Below, one piece after another: positions 1 through 9,700 of a DNA stretch of 64,000 nt. Where the stretch lies: positions 1 to 64,000 of the forward strand of contig NZ_JBHLWI010000037.1 of NCBI RefSeq assembly GCF_042432905.1, given 5' to 3'. The DNA is from Fontibacter flavus (GTDB taxonomy: Bacteria; Bacteroidota; Bacteroidia; Cytophagales; Cyclobacteriaceae). The position numbers and the translations under genes were made by a program. Each line of letters starts with the position of its first letter. Positions within the stretch are counted from its first letter, which is position 1. The notes under the pieces were generated by a model, which was not told where the DNA came from, did not search any database, and saw only the letters and a list, made by a program, of their open reading frames with translations.

Positions 1-97
1 AGTCGACCAGTATTATACGTGTCAAGGAAAAAATCTAATCAAAAATCCCCAATCATGACTTTAGATTTTCAAAATCAAAAAATTGCAGCATAAAAAA

Positions 98-126
98 GGC
101 TGCCCTTTTCGGACAGCCCCTTTTTA
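98..126 (+). terminator. intrinsic terminator at left edge
   Basis: A GC-rich stem (GGCTG.CC pairing with GG.CAGCC, one mismatch) is followed by five T residues. It would end a plus-strand transcript entering from outside the window. Short in-frame tails are readable in the first 93 bases, for example one ending in RVKEKI at base 38, but all three frames are plausible and no gene can be assigned. Confidence 0.6.
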
Positions 127-189
127 GAGCTATTCAGATTGGTTTCCCGAAATTTGAATTTGATGATGAGATAAGGTTGAAAGTGAGTC

Positions 190-266
190 CTGCTTCTGGA
201 GAAGTAGGACAACGGGCTATACAATAGAGGAAGATTGAGTGCAGCTTCAGGAGAAGCAGGACAACA
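190..266. repeat. 22-base direct repeat with internal hairpin
   Basis: Two copies of GCTTCnGGAGAAGyAGGACAAC lie about 52 bases apart. Each copy contains the small inverted repeat GCTTC/GAAGC. No function can be assigned. Confidence 0.6.
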
Positions 267-359
267 AGTATTTTAACCGCTAATTCTAAGACATTTTTAA
301 AAAGTAACGTTGAGTAGCTAACTTGAGATAAGTCATAAAATTTGTAAACGAAAATCTTA

Positions 360-510
360 TTAAAATGAAAACGAGATCGTCTTAGTAGGGCGGGGAGGAC
401 GCGCAATGCCGCGCCGGCGTAGGCCTTGTGGGGGGAAGGATCATTGCGCTTGTCCCGATATTCTCGGGATTGGTTACTTTTTTCATCAAGGAAAAAAGTG
501 ACAAAAAGAA
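360..510. repeat. GC-rich intergenic element, probably a dispersed repeat
   Basis: A locally GC-rich block (about 385-440) in an otherwise AT-rich gap is followed by the hairpin TCCCGA/TCGGGA at 453-469 and an AAAAAAGTGAC-type segment. From memory, spurious frames of this composition recur in many Bacteroidota genomes, which suggests a dispersed noncoding repeat. Multiplicity cannot be shown from one copy. Confidence 0.4.
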
Positions 511-722
511 AATGTAAAAATCTACTCTGCAAGGATGAATTGTATTTTATGTTTAGATTCCAATTAAGGTTAAGTTAGATGGAATTACACTAATTTTTTT
601 AACCTGCATTTTAGCTGCTGCGGGATTTTGATGTTATTTTATGATCAATTCATTACAGGAAAATGAATTATGCGCGAAGCTTTCGAATTATCACGAATTC
701 TTGTTTCAATATTGGGGTCCAA

Positions 723-752
723 GCCCGCCTGATCGGACGGGCAGGCCTGCCC
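723..752. repeat. palindromic REP-like cluster
   Basis: Two overlapping palindromes occur: GCCCG...CGGGC at 723-742, with a partial inner match, and GGGCAGGCCTGCCC at 739-752. GC-rich palindromes of this kind in intergenic DNA resemble REP-type elements. No tyrosine transposase (RAYT) gene is nearby. Confidence 0.45.
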
Positions 753-822
753 TTCGGCAGATAAATCTGAAGAACCAGAGGGGCAATTTGGTGAAAAAGA
801 TATTTTTTGTTGTAAAGCGAAA

Positions 823-862
823 AGACCTTCAGGGTTTTGGAAACCCCAAAGGTCTTTGTTTT
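823..862 (-). terminator. terminator of the tricorn-type protease gene
   Basis: A long imperfect hairpin (AGACCTT.AGGGTTT paired with AAACCC..AAGGTCT) spans 823-855. T-rich runs flank both sides, so it could act in both directions. It begins 29 bases beyond the stop codon of the minus-strand protease gene. Its arm resembles the palindrome at 53690-53736. Confidence 0.65.
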
Positions 863-883
863 TGAAATAGCAAAATCAATAGC

Positions 884-3800
884 TTAATTCTTAGGCCTGA
901 AGTAGCGGATAGGGGCTTTGGGCTCGGGCTTGAGCTCCACACCTTCAGTTTCCATCAACTTCAAAGCTTCCTGCACAGCCCTTTCCAGTTGTGGATCTCT
1001 GCCCTCGATCACATCTTTAGGGGTCTGTTCAACCGGGATATCAGGTTTCACACCAACAGCCTCTACAGCCCATTCTCCATCCACATCAAAGAATCCGCCT
1101 CTTGGCGCCACCATTCTGCCTCCATCAATAAAGGGAGGGGTGTCCCAGGTGCCCACCAATCCGCCCCAAGTCTGCGTACCGATCAAAGGACCGATCTGCA
1201 TCTTGCTGAAAAGGTAGGGGAGAAGGTCTCCTCCGGAACCGGCCCTTTCGTTGATCAGCATTACCTTTGGACCCCAGATGCCGGACATAGGGGTGGTAAA
1301 CGGCCTGCGGTCATTGGCGCGGCTGTTGAAATAGCCATGCAGTTCCCTTGCCATGATGTCCACCATATAGTCGGCCGCGGAGCCACCTCCATTGTTTCGC
1401 TCATCTATCACTGCTCCCTTTTTATCCTGCTGGGCAAAATAATAGCGGTTGAAATAGGTATAGCCACCCTGTCCGGTGTTGGGCACATAGACGTAGGCTA
1501 ATTTACCCCCTGATAGTGCATCCACCTTGCGGCGGTTGCCTTCTACCCAGTCCATCATGCGCAGTTGTCCCTCATTCGCCACAGGGATTACAGTGATCAA
1601 ACGGGCATTGGCTCCCGAAGCCTGATCGCTTACGCGCAACTTGATTTGTTTGCCGGCGGTATTTTCAAAGTATTGGTAGAAGTTCTCTTGGCTGTCTAAA
1701 GTCACTCCGTTTACCTCCAGTATATAATCTCCTTCTTTGACATCCACACCAGGAACTGACAATGGTGCCTTCAAAGTAGGATTCCAATTTTCGCCATTGT
1801 AGATTTTTTTGATGCGATATTTGCCATTTTCAATGAAGATGTCCGCCCCCAACAAACCGATGTCCACGGTTTTTACACTTGGGAAATCACCTCCCGAGGT
1901 GTAGCTATGGCCCACGGCCACCTCACCGCCCAGAATGTCAATGATGTAATTCATATCAGAGCGGTGTTTTACATGGGCCACCCAAGGCTTGTACCATTCG
2001 TAGATTTCGTCCCAAGGGGCACCGTGTACATTGTCCACATAAAGGAAATCCCGCTGATACCTCCAGCCTTCTCTGTATATCTGTTCCCATTCTTCCTTAG
2101 GAGTGATTTTTATTTTGAAACCTGAAAGGGCCTTCAAAGCTCCATCTCCAGGTTTTTTAGGACCACCAGTGGTCTCCACAATGCCCCAGTTACCATTGGC
2201 CTGGTAAAGGAGCGACTTGCGGTCAAAAGATACTGTAGCAGTATTGACTCCCGTAAGATAAGCTTCCGATTTTCTGTCTTTGAAATTGTAGCGGTGTAAA
2301 GTCTGCCCGGTTTGATTGGGGATATTTTCCAGGTAAAAGACATGGTTTTCTGGACCGGCAATCAATCCTGTATAATTTCTGTCCGGAATATCCACTGCAA
2401 TGATGCGCTGAGACAAACCTTCCTCATCTATAGTCACGGTAACACTTTTGTTATTGTCCTTTTTCTCTCCATTCTCTGTTTTGGGCAATTCTTCATTGCT
2501 TTCCGGTAGGAGAGGAGACTTACCTGTTTTGCTGAGTACGGCCAGGTACAGACTTCTTGTAATCGGTCTGTCGTAGCTGCTCATATCGAGCCAACCTGTA
2601 TTCAGTCCAAAATTGGTGGAGGCCAGAAAATATAGGTATTCTCCATTTTTATCCCAAACGGGAGTGATGGCATCGGCCATACTGTCCGTGATCTGGATTT
2701 TCTTGCCAGTTTCTACATTGTAGGTAAAAATAGCCTTGAACTGATTGTCCAACAATCGGGCATAGGCCACCCATTTGCTATCCGGAGACCAAACGGGATT
2801 CAGGCTCCTGTTGGGATGGGCAAAGCGGTCGGTGTCGGCTATCTTGGCGGCTCCGGTGGCCACATTCACTATCCAAAGGTTATAATCCGTATCCGTAAAG
2901 GCAATGTGTTTGCCATCAGGAGACCAATCCGGTTGGAAGAAGAAAGTACTTTTGGGCAAGGTGATGGTTTTCACCGGTTTTAGCCCTTCTTGGTCCCCGA
3001 TCATCAGCTGGTATTCTCCGCTGGCATCTGAGAACCAGGCAATTTGCTGACCATCAGGAGACCAAACCGCTGCTCTTTCTGCCACGCGGGAGGTATTGGT
3101 GAGGTTTCTGGCATCACCTTTTTCCTTAGGTACAGTGATGATTTCCCCTCTGTATTCGAAGAGTGCCCTTTGTCCGGTAGGAGAGAGGGAAGCGTTGAGC
3201 AAAGCCCTTTGGTTAATATCATGCCATCTCTCTCTAGCCCAGTGGAAATCTCCTTTGGTATGGATTTCCAGTTGTTGGGTTTGACCTGTAGCAGGATCTA
3301 ACAAGTGCAGGTAACCACCCTGTTCATAGACGATCTCGGTTCCATTCGAATCAAGATTTTTGACATCAAAATCTTTGTGGAAGGTTTCTTGTTTCAAATC
3401 ACCGGAAGATGGATCATAAGACCAGATATTATTGGCAAAATCCCTTTCAGAGAGGAAAAACACCCTTTTGCCATGCCAAATAGGCTGGGTATGGCGTTCG
3501 TTATCTATCTGTGGTGTCATCTTCAGTTCAAAGGTTTCCAGGTCCACCACCCAGATAGGTTTGGCCTGTCCTCCTCGGTAATTTCTCCATTCCGGATCCC
3601 AGAAAGCAATCTGTTGGTAGGCGATATGTTTTCCATCGCTAGAAATGCTCCCGTTTACTGCTCTGGGAATGGGAAGAGCCACTTCCATACCGCCTGTAAC
3701 AGGAATGCGGAAGAATTTTGATTCCTTGGTGGGGACATTTTCCCTGGCAGAGGTGAATAGCACATGTTTGCTGTCAGGTGTCCAACCGGTCACCAGGTCA

Positions 3801-4117
3801 GCACCTGGATGCCAGGTCAATCTTTTTGGTTCCCCGCCTTCTACAGGGATCACATAGACATCTGTATTGCCGTCATATTGGGCGGTGAAGGCGATATGTT
3901 TACCGTCTGGGGAGAAGTGAGGCAGATTTTCGGCTCCTTCATTGGAAGTCAGGCGAACCGCATCCCCACCATTTTTGGGCACTCTCCATAAGTCATTGGC
4001 ATGGACAAAGACAATGTAATCCATACTGATGGTAGGCTCTCGTAACAATATGCTACCTTGGGCAAGGAGCCCTTCGGTAAGCAATAAGGTCAGTCCTAAG
4101 AAAAGTAGTTTTTTCAT
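884..4117 (-). CDS. tricorn-type S41 protease, secreted
   Basis: The 1077-residue protein has a cleavable signal peptide (hydrophobic to about residue 19, then Ala-Gln). It therefore probably degrades peptides in the periplasm, unlike archaeal cytosolic tricorn. Residues ~25-650 carry repeated WSPDGKHIAF-type PD40/TolB propeller blades. A PDZ segment lies at ~760-850 and the S41 core at ~870-1040. Candidate catalytic residues are His737 (in VGHSY) and Ser961 (in AGSGGD), close to tricorn His746 and Ser965. Glu1019 may be the third. The length matches Bacteroidota tricorn homologues (about 1070-1080). The gene is monocistronic, with a terminator downstream and a 580-base gap upstream. Family assignment is firm. 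Substrates are unknown. Confidence 0.93.
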   Translation of the reverse strand: MKKLLFLGLTLLLTEGLLAQGSILLREPTISMDYIVFVHANDLWRVPKNGGDAVRLTSNEGAENLPHFSPDGKHIAFTAQYDGNTDVYVIPVEGGEPKRLTWHPGADLVTGWTPDSKHVLFTSARENVPTKESKFFRIPVTGGMEVALPIPRAVNGSISSDGKHIAYQQIAFWDPEWRNYRGGQAKPIWVVDLETFELKMTPQIDNERHTQPIWHGKRVFFLSERDFANNIWSYDPSSGDLKQETFHKDFDVKNLDSNGTEIVYEQGGYLHLLDPATGQTQQLEIHTKGDFHWARERWHDINQRALLNASLSPTGQRALFEYRGEIITVPKEKGDARNLTNTSRVAERAAVWSPDGQQIAWFSDASGEYQLMIGDQEGLKPVKTITLPKSTFFFQPDWSPDGKHIAFTDTDYNLWIVNVATGAAKIADTDRFAHPNRSLNPVWSPDSKWVAYARLLDNQFKAIFTYNVETGKKIQITDSMADAITPVWDKNGEYLYFLASTNFGLNTGWLDMSSYDRPITRSLYLAVLSKTGKSPLLPESNEELPKTENGEKKDNNKSVTVTIDEEGLSQRIIAVDIPDRNYTGLIAGPENHVFYLENIPNQTGQTLHRYNFKDRKSEAYLTGVNTATVSFDRKSLLYQANGNWGIVETTGGPKKPGDGALKALSGFKIKITPKEEWEQIYREGWRYQRDFLYVDNVHGAPWDEIYEWYKPWVAHVKHRSDMNYIIDILGGEVAVGHSYTSGGDFPSVKTVDIGLLGADIFIENGKYRIKKIYNGENWNPTLKAPLSVPGVDVKEGDYILEVNGVTLDSQENFYQYFENTAGKQIKLRVSDQASGANARLITVIPVANEGQLRMMDWVEGNRRKVDALSGGKLAYVYVPNTGQGGYTYFNRYYFAQQDKKGAVIDERNNGGGSAADYMVDIMARELHGYFNSRANDRRPFTTPMSGIWGPKVMLINERAGSGGDLLPYLFSKMQIGPLIGTQTWGGLVGTWDTPPFIDGGRMVAPRGGFFDVDGEWAVEAVGVKPDIPVEQTPKDVIEGRDPQLERAVQEALKLMETEGVELKPEPKAPIRYFRPKN

Positions 4118-4698
4118 GCTTTATTTTGGGTTGATGAAATGTGCAATTAATGTTTTTTGGTAGTTTCCAAGTTAGCTAAAAGAAAGCAAACTATTCAAGA
4201 TGGGATAAATCAAAAAGTTTTTGTGAAAAGAAAATAGCTTTTGATTGATTCTGTGGTCTTTTGGCGGTTTGATTGCAGATATTATTTTTTCGAGAGAATT
4301 TGAATAAAAAAATTAAGGAATTGACTTCGTCGATCCGGTTTTAGAGGTTTGCAAATTAAATTCCTTCTTTGACCCCGTTAAAAAACGAATTCATCAAAGA
4401 CAATACTTATTCAATTGGTTCATTTAATTTAACAGCTTTAGACAATATCTTCCATCTGTTTCTTTGCCGGTAGCATGGATAATTGCGAGTTCTCCCAACC
4501 AAATAAGTGCTTCCTTTTCCATAATGCAGATTTTAAATATTTATAGATATTATCAATTTTTCTAAAATCAAACCAACTGCCTACCGACCTTTGCCTCCCG
4601 TTTTGTTGAAAAGGGGCGTAAAGTATTTCGTTTTTGGGATGTGAAGCTGTAATTAGCTTTAATTTAGGGAATTAAGTTTAAAATATTTAACAAATGGC
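4118..4698. other. intergenic stretch upstream of the tricorn gene
   Basis: AT-rich DNA that should contain the promoter of the protease gene near 4120-4250, although no clear TAnnTTTG box was seen on the minus strand. The only coding-like signal is a short cupin-like fragment at 4424-4522, listed separately. Confidence 0.5.
4424..4522 (-). pseudogene. truncated cupin-like fragment (32 codons)
   Basis: An ATG-initiated 32-residue frame reads MEKEALIWLGELAIIHATGK and continues ETDGRYCLKLLN before TAA. The xxIHATGKETDGRYxL pattern resembles the first beta strands of small cupins, in which the chain continues for about 100 more residues. Here it stops. It may be the 5' remnant of a lost cupin gene or a real micro-ORF. 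The match rests on eye recognition of a short motif, so confidence is low. Confidence 0.33.
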
Positions 4699-5166
4699 TC
4701 ATATAAGACTGAAATTCATTCTGAAGAACAGTTTTCCTGTTCTCTCAATTTCTGCTGTATTTTTAAGGATAATGATCAAATTGATCATGACCAAAAGAAT
4801 CATTACTAACAGGATAAAACTATTCCCGTATGAAAACCAATTTTTCATTACAGAACCAAGGATAAAAATAAAGGCAGTACAGATGAACCATATGATCTGA
4901 ATGGAGACAATTTGCTTTGTCAAATGATTGAATTGCCTTTTGTCAAACATGATCATGAGCGGGATAATGATATTGGCAGGAGGTATTATAGTAAAAGGCA
5001 AAGAAGATAGGTTGATTTCCTTTAAAAGATCTGCATTGATTTCACCTAGGTGTTCTTCTTGTTCAATCAATCCACTTTTCTTGATACCTTCTGTCATTGA
5101 AGAAATTTTTATTGTCTTTCCCTTTGGTTCTTTTTCAGGTTCAATATCCTGAATGGTCTTTTTCAT
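4699..5166 (-). CDS. membrane protein, DUF4870/Tic20-like
   Basis: The 155-residue protein has a charged N-terminal ~40 residues and then three to four hydrophobic segments (about 57-73, 87-105, 112-132). The layout of a short helix with PPANIIIPL, a QIV-containing helix and a closing helix followed by TGKLFFRMNF is reminiscent of DUF4870/Tic20-type small membrane proteins. The overlapping plus-strand frame over the same bases is its complement and lacks this organisation. It lies 120 bases downstream of the receiver gene at 5287 on the same strand and could be the last gene of that unit. Function is unknown and the family call is tentative. Confidence 0.6.
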   Translation of the reverse strand: MKKTIQDIEPEKEPKGKTIKISSMTEGIKKSGLIEQEEHLGEINADLLKEINLSSLPFTIIPPANIIIPLMIMFDKRQFNHLTKQIVSIQIIWFICTAFIFILGSVMKNWFSYGNSFILLVMILLVMINLIIILKNTAEIERTGKLFFRMNFSLI

Positions 5167-5286
5167 AATCCCAGATTTATCAGAAAGTTCTTCTTGGATG
5201 AAGTTCGGTTGTTGTTATATTGATATTTCCAAAGTTTTATAATCAATCCCCGAATTGATTTTTTCAATTTGTTATCAGGCAATCTA

Positions 5287-5685
5287 TTACATGTTTTTTT
5301 TACCCAGGTCCAATATTTCTATAATATCGTTATTGCTTAATGGTTTATGATAAAACTTCCTTACCATTGAATAGCTTTTGGATTTTTCCATATCGCTTTT
5401 GTCTTTCGATGAAGATAGGATATAGATTGATATGTTATCCTCACGATTTTTTAGATGTGATTGCATTTGGTCCAAAAATCCCCATCCATCTAAAATTGGC
5501 ATATTCAAATCTAACAGGACAATAAAATCAGAATCGGGAACAAGTAAATCTTTGATTTTTTCAATTCCAGCTTTGCCATTTTCGAATTGGACAAAATTTA
5601 AATCGCTGTCGGTTTTCCTCATCATCCTTTCTACTATTAAACGAAAGAGCGGATCGTCATCAATTAAACAAACTGTCTTATTCAT
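5287..5685 (-). CDS. stand-alone response-regulator receiver
   Basis: A single CheY-like receiver domain of 132 residues fills the whole protein. The acidic pocket is Asp9-Asp10-Asp11, the phospho-acceptor is Asp59 (in LLDLNMP), the switch Ser/Thr is in ILSSS, and Lys114 sits in HKP. No output domain follows, so it must act through protein contacts or as a phosphotransfer intermediate. Its start overlaps the end of the preceding receiver gene by 8 bases, indicating translational coupling. It is the last of three receivers downstream of the giant PAS kinase. Confidence 0.92.
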   Translation of the reverse strand: MNKTVCLIDDDPLFRLIVERMMRKTDSDLNFVQFENGKAGIEKIKDLLVPDSDFIVLLDLNMPILDGWGFLDQMQSHLKNREDNISIYILSSSKDKSDMEKSKSYSMVRKFYHKPLSNNDIIEILDLGKKNM

Positions 5686-6334
5686 TTTCTTCTTTCCAAT
5701 TTATTTCCTGCGCATCCTCAATGATTTTTGTAACAATACCATCCATTTCATTTGAGGAGATCCTGAGTTGCTTGAGCCAAAACATCAAATCATCCATGTT
5801 GTCTTTATCAGCTTCAATCAAATTGATAATTCCTAATATTCTTGCTAAAGGGGCCCTGACTATATGTGACTGCGTCCACGCAATACGGCTGAGTTTTTCA
5901 TTTTGTGCCTGAATATGTTTGATGAACAAACTCCTGCTCAGCGCAAATTCTATGCTTTTATGGAGAATTCCGGGTGAAATTTCATCCTTGATCAAAAAAT
6001 CTTCCACTCCTAATTTTAGGCTTTCTTTTGCCAAAGTAAGGTCCGAGTATCCGGTTAAAATTATGACGGGTACGTGAAGTTTTGCTGAGAGTACTTTTTC
6101 TATTAATTCTATCCCTGAAAAGTCATGTAAATTCAAGTCAAGTAAAATGAGATCATACTTGAAATCATCTGTAGCTTCTTTAAATTTCTTGAATTCATCA
6201 AATGTCTCATACCTGTGAATTTCAATGGTTTTGAATGCTTCAATCAGGTAATCTTCAATTAGAACAAAATCCCCATCATTATCTTCTAATACGATAATGG
6301 ACAATAGCTTTTTCTCTTTTTGTTCGTTCTCCAT
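5678..6334 (-). CDS. receiver fused to an orphan DHp (HisKA-like) segment
   Basis: The 218-residue protein starts with a CheY-like receiver: Asp18/Asp20 pocket, acceptor Asp66 in LLLDLNLHD, Lys116. A ~25-residue helix follows, then a HisKA-like H-box, WTQSHIVRAPLARILGII (His157), and a second amphipathic helix to residue ~210. No ATP-binding HATPase domain is present. The H-box resembles the SHxxRxPLxR form seen in PAS kinases of Bacteroidota. The protein could be a DHp-type phosphotransfer module or a dimerising decoy that engages the neighbouring kinase. The gene sits 1 base after the previous receiver and overlaps the next by 8. The receiver call is firm. The DHp call rests on the visible motif. 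Confidence 0.88.
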   Translation of the reverse strand: MENEQKEKKLLSIIVLEDNDGDFVLIEDYLIEAFKTIEIHRYETFDEFKKFKEATDDFKYDLILLDLNLHDFSGIELIEKVLSAKLHVPVIILTGYSDLTLAKESLKLGVEDFLIKDEISPGILHKSIEFALSRSLFIKHIQAQNEKLSRIAWTQSHIVRAPLARILGIINLIEADKDNMDDLMFWLKQLRISSNEMDGIVTKIIEDAQEINWKEENE

Positions 6335-6335
6335 T

Positions 6336-6776
6336 TTATTTAGTCAATATGGTTAGCTCCAACCAAAATTCTTCAATTTTCAAAACGACATTTATAAACT
6401 CTCCCATTTCCAAGGGCTTTATAATATAGCTATTGCAATAGTTGCTATAGGCTTTTTCAACATCTTTTTGACTGGCAGAAGTTGTCAGCATAATCACCGG
6501 GATTTTCATGAGGGTTTCATCTAACTTGATTATTTTTAACACTTCAAGTCCATTATAAATGGGAATATTAATGTCCAATAATATCAGATCAGGTCTTTGG
6601 ACAGCATTAAATTCCCCTTTTTTATATAAAAAGTCGAGTGCCTCTTGCCCGTTTCTGGCGACGCTGACCTTGGTTTTTAACTTGCTTTCTTCAAAAGCAT
6701 CAAGGGTCAGAAGAATATCTCCTTCATTATCTTCTACAAGAAGAATATGTGCTGATTTTAAATCATTTGAGTGCAT
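6336..6776 (-). CDS. stand-alone receiver, Rcp1-like
   Basis: This is a CheY-like receiver of the Rcp1 type, with the ILLVEDNEGD start, a long loop before the acceptor, and acceptor Asp76 in LLDINIP (numbering from the longer frame starting at 6800). Thr-Thr-Ser follows beta-4 and Lys128 is in IIKPL. Rcp1-type receivers typically serve phytochrome-like PAS/GAF kinases, which fits the giant kinase directly upstream. I chose the ATG at 6776 because it precedes the conserved SAHILLVEDN strand by a short leader and overlaps the kinase stop codon by only 14 bases. An upstream codon at 6800 is also open. There is no output domain. Confidence 0.9.
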   Translation of the reverse strand: MHSNDLKSAHILLVEDNEGDILLTLDAFEESKLKTKVSVARNGQEALDFLYKKGEFNAVQRPDLILLDINIPIYNGLEVLKIIKLDETLMKIPVIMLTTSASQKDVEKAYSNYCNSYIIKPLEMGEFINVVLKIEEFWLELTILTK

Positions 6777-9700
6777 ATTGTTGATTACTTGTTTTGGCAA
6801 TTGTAAAATAAAAGGTGGTTCCTTCTCCTAATGTGGATTCTAGCCAGATCTTCCCTCCTAGAAATTCAATACATCGCTTTGCTATGGATAAACCAATTCC
6901 TGTCCCATCATGTTTTTTTCTGTTGTGAAGCCTCTGAAAAATGATAAAGATTTTTTCGTGAAATTTCTCATCAATTCCAATCCCGTTATCCTTTATCAAA
7001 AATTCCCAAAACCCGTCATTATCTCTTACCTTTATTTCAATTGTAGGTCTTACGTTTTGTCTTGTATACTTTAAACCATTGTCAAGTAGACAATGGAATA
7101 TTTGGGTAATCGGTGCCCGATAGGTTTCCAATACAGGTAGATTTTCAAAAGTTATGGTCGCATTTTTTTCAGCAATAAGTTTTCTTCTTAAAAGCGTAAA
7201 TTCAGTTACTATTTCATTTAAGCTGACCTCTTCATGTTCCTCGGTAGGTCTGTTGGCTCTGGAGTAAAGCAATAAGTCAAGGATAATCTGTTTCATCCGC
7301 TTTGCGCCGTCAATTGCAAAATCAATATATTGATGTGCTTTGTCATCCAATGAATGGCTGTACTTGCGTTTCAATTGATCCATGAAACTGGAAATCATCC
7401 GCAGGGGCTCCTGTAGGTCATGGGAAGTAATAAAGGCGAACTGCTCTAATTCCTCATTTGATCGCTGTAACTCTCTGGTCTGGGCTTCCAAAGTTTGATT
7501 GATTGACAGCAATTGTTCTTCATGACGTTTGCGTTCTGAAATGTCAGTCATTGCACCGACCATCCTGACGGCTTCACTATTGATTCCTCTGATCACAATC
7601 CCTCTATCGATGACATTTGCAAAAGATCCGTTTTGTCTTTTGTAACGATATTCTGCTGTCCAATTGGTTTGGCCACTTTCTATGATCGAGTTTAGACTGC
7701 TGATGACCCCATCTTTATCTTCCGGATGAATATGATCAGTCCATACTTCCTGTGTTGGCCTTATTTTTTCTATATCAAGCCCGAATAAAGTTTTAAAACC
7801 TACCCCCCAATAGAGAGTATCATTAACAATATCCCAATCCCAAATGGCATCATTGGTGGCTTCCGTTACTTTTTCAAACCTTTCGTTGGCCTGGTGTAAC
7901 CTTATATCCGCTTCTTTTCTTAAGGTCACATCTTTAAAATAAACCGATAGGCCATCTTGGGAAGGATATACCGAAACCTCAAACCACTTCTGAAGTGTTG
8001 GATAATACTCTTCGAAGCTTAAGTTCCTCCCTGTCTCCATTGATTCGTGGTATTGCCGATAAAAATCAGAGTCAATTGCGTCTGCATATTTTTCCCACAA
8101 ATTTTGGCCTATCATCTCATTTCGGGATTTGCCCAGGACTAATTCAGCTTCTTTGTTCCAATAGGTAACTGTCCAATTTTTATCCAGGGCAAAAAAAGCA
8201 TCGCCGATACTTTCCAAAATTTTATTTTTTTCCTGGTAGGCTTTTTCCAGGTCAATTGCTGATTGTTTACGTTCATCAATGTTTTTGAAATAAGTAGATA
8301 CTCCTCCATTGGAAGGATAAACGTTAACTTCATACCATTTGCCATTACCAGGGTAAAAGTATTCGCTTGACCTTGGTTGATTGGATTTTACAACATCCTC
8401 ATATATATCCTGGATAGGAGTGCCGATAGCTGAAGGGAAAACCTCCCAAATATTCTTTCCGAGAACTTCACTTGCAGTCTTTTCCAAGAGTATTTCTGCT
8501 TCTTTATTAAAATAGCTGAAGTTCCAGTGTTCATCCACAGCATAAAAGGCATCTGATATACTTCCCAGAATTTCCCTTATTTGAATATCGAGGGACTTGG
8601 ACGTATGGATATCCTGAAAACTGCCGAAAATTTTCACGCATTTACCATGTACCCGTTCGCACTTGCCAATGCACCTGATCCACTTTTCTTTATTGGATTG
8701 AGTAATGATCAACAGTTCTTCATCAAACTCTTTACCTTCTTTGATCAACAGGTCTACGGCTTGATTGATGCGCTTTTTGCTTTCTTCGGTGTAAAATTCA
8801 AATCCACCTGAAAGCGATGGATTGTAGTTTTTATCTACTTCAAGAATTTCTCTGGTCATAGGAGACCAGTACATGCTGTCATTATTCTGATTTATTAAAT
8901 TCAACTCCCAGCTGCCGATTTTGGCCATTTCTGTGGCTTGTCTAAGAAGTTCTTCATTTTTGGCTTCCTGAGTAATGTCCAGGACAATGGAGTTGAAAAT
9001 CACCGTACCATCAGTTAAAAAACCAGGAGTGCCAAATCCCAGATGTTGTTGAACTTCTCCTGATGGTAAAATATGTTTCCATCTAGCTGTCCATTTTGTT
9101 TTGTTTTGAATAGACTCTTCGATGCTTCGTTTGACGGTATCATAGTTACCGCCAAGTTTTATCTGGTTCCAGATCAATTCAGTGTTTTCAATAGCTTTTT
9201 GGGGACTTAAACCCCATAGCTGTTCAGAACCTTTGGTGACATATTTCATTTCATCGGACCCGTCAGGTCGGATTAGATATTGAAATACTACTCCAGGTAA
9301 ATTGTCAGCCAAAGACTGCAAGCGTAATTCAGTTTCTTTCTTCTCATGAATATCCTGAAAACTACCATAAATCCGGACACAACGGCCATCTATCATTTCT
9401 GCATTCCCGATCACCCTTACCCATAATTCCTTATTATTTAAGGTGATTAACACAGCCTCAAAGTCAAATGGTATTCCGGATTGAATACATTGATTTATAG
9501 CATCAGTGACAATTGGTCTGAAATCCTCCCTATAAAAATTGATAGCTTCTCCAATTTCAGGGTCATAGCTATTTGGATCTGTTTCATGTAGTAAATGAAC
9601 CATTTCATTCCAGAATACTTTATTTTTTAGCAGGTCCACTTCCCAACTGCCAATTCTGGCCAGCTTGGAAGTGGTTTGGTTCAATTCACGTAGCTTCTTC

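Larger units (their letters stand above)
1..883. other. gene-free stretch with repeats and terminators
   Basis: No convincing gene was found here. The stretch holds a terminator, a 22-base direct repeat, a GC-rich element typical of intergenic repeats in this group, a palindromic cluster and a bidirectional terminator, each listed separately. Open frames at 134-532 (minus) and 641-865 (plus) run straight through these elements and show no domain-like sequence. Confidence 0.6.

Noticed and set aside
3..93. 3' end of an upstream gene at the left edge
   Set aside because: All three plus-strand frames are open at the edge. The tail cannot be assigned, and only the terminator at 98-126 hints at it.
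134..532. 132-codon minus-strand frame with lysine/arginine-rich start
   Set aside because: It runs through a GC-rich noncoding element and a direct repeat. It has no domain-like pattern, and a spurious frame is expected in this kind of repeat.
641..865. 74-codon plus-strand frame
   Set aside because: It contains a palindrome cluster and the whole terminator hairpin at 823-855. Composition is not coding-like.
4694..4900. Plus-strand frame opposite the DUF4870-like gene
   Set aside because: It is complementary to a frame with ordered transmembrane segments and a normal ATG. The plus-strand reading shows no such organisation.
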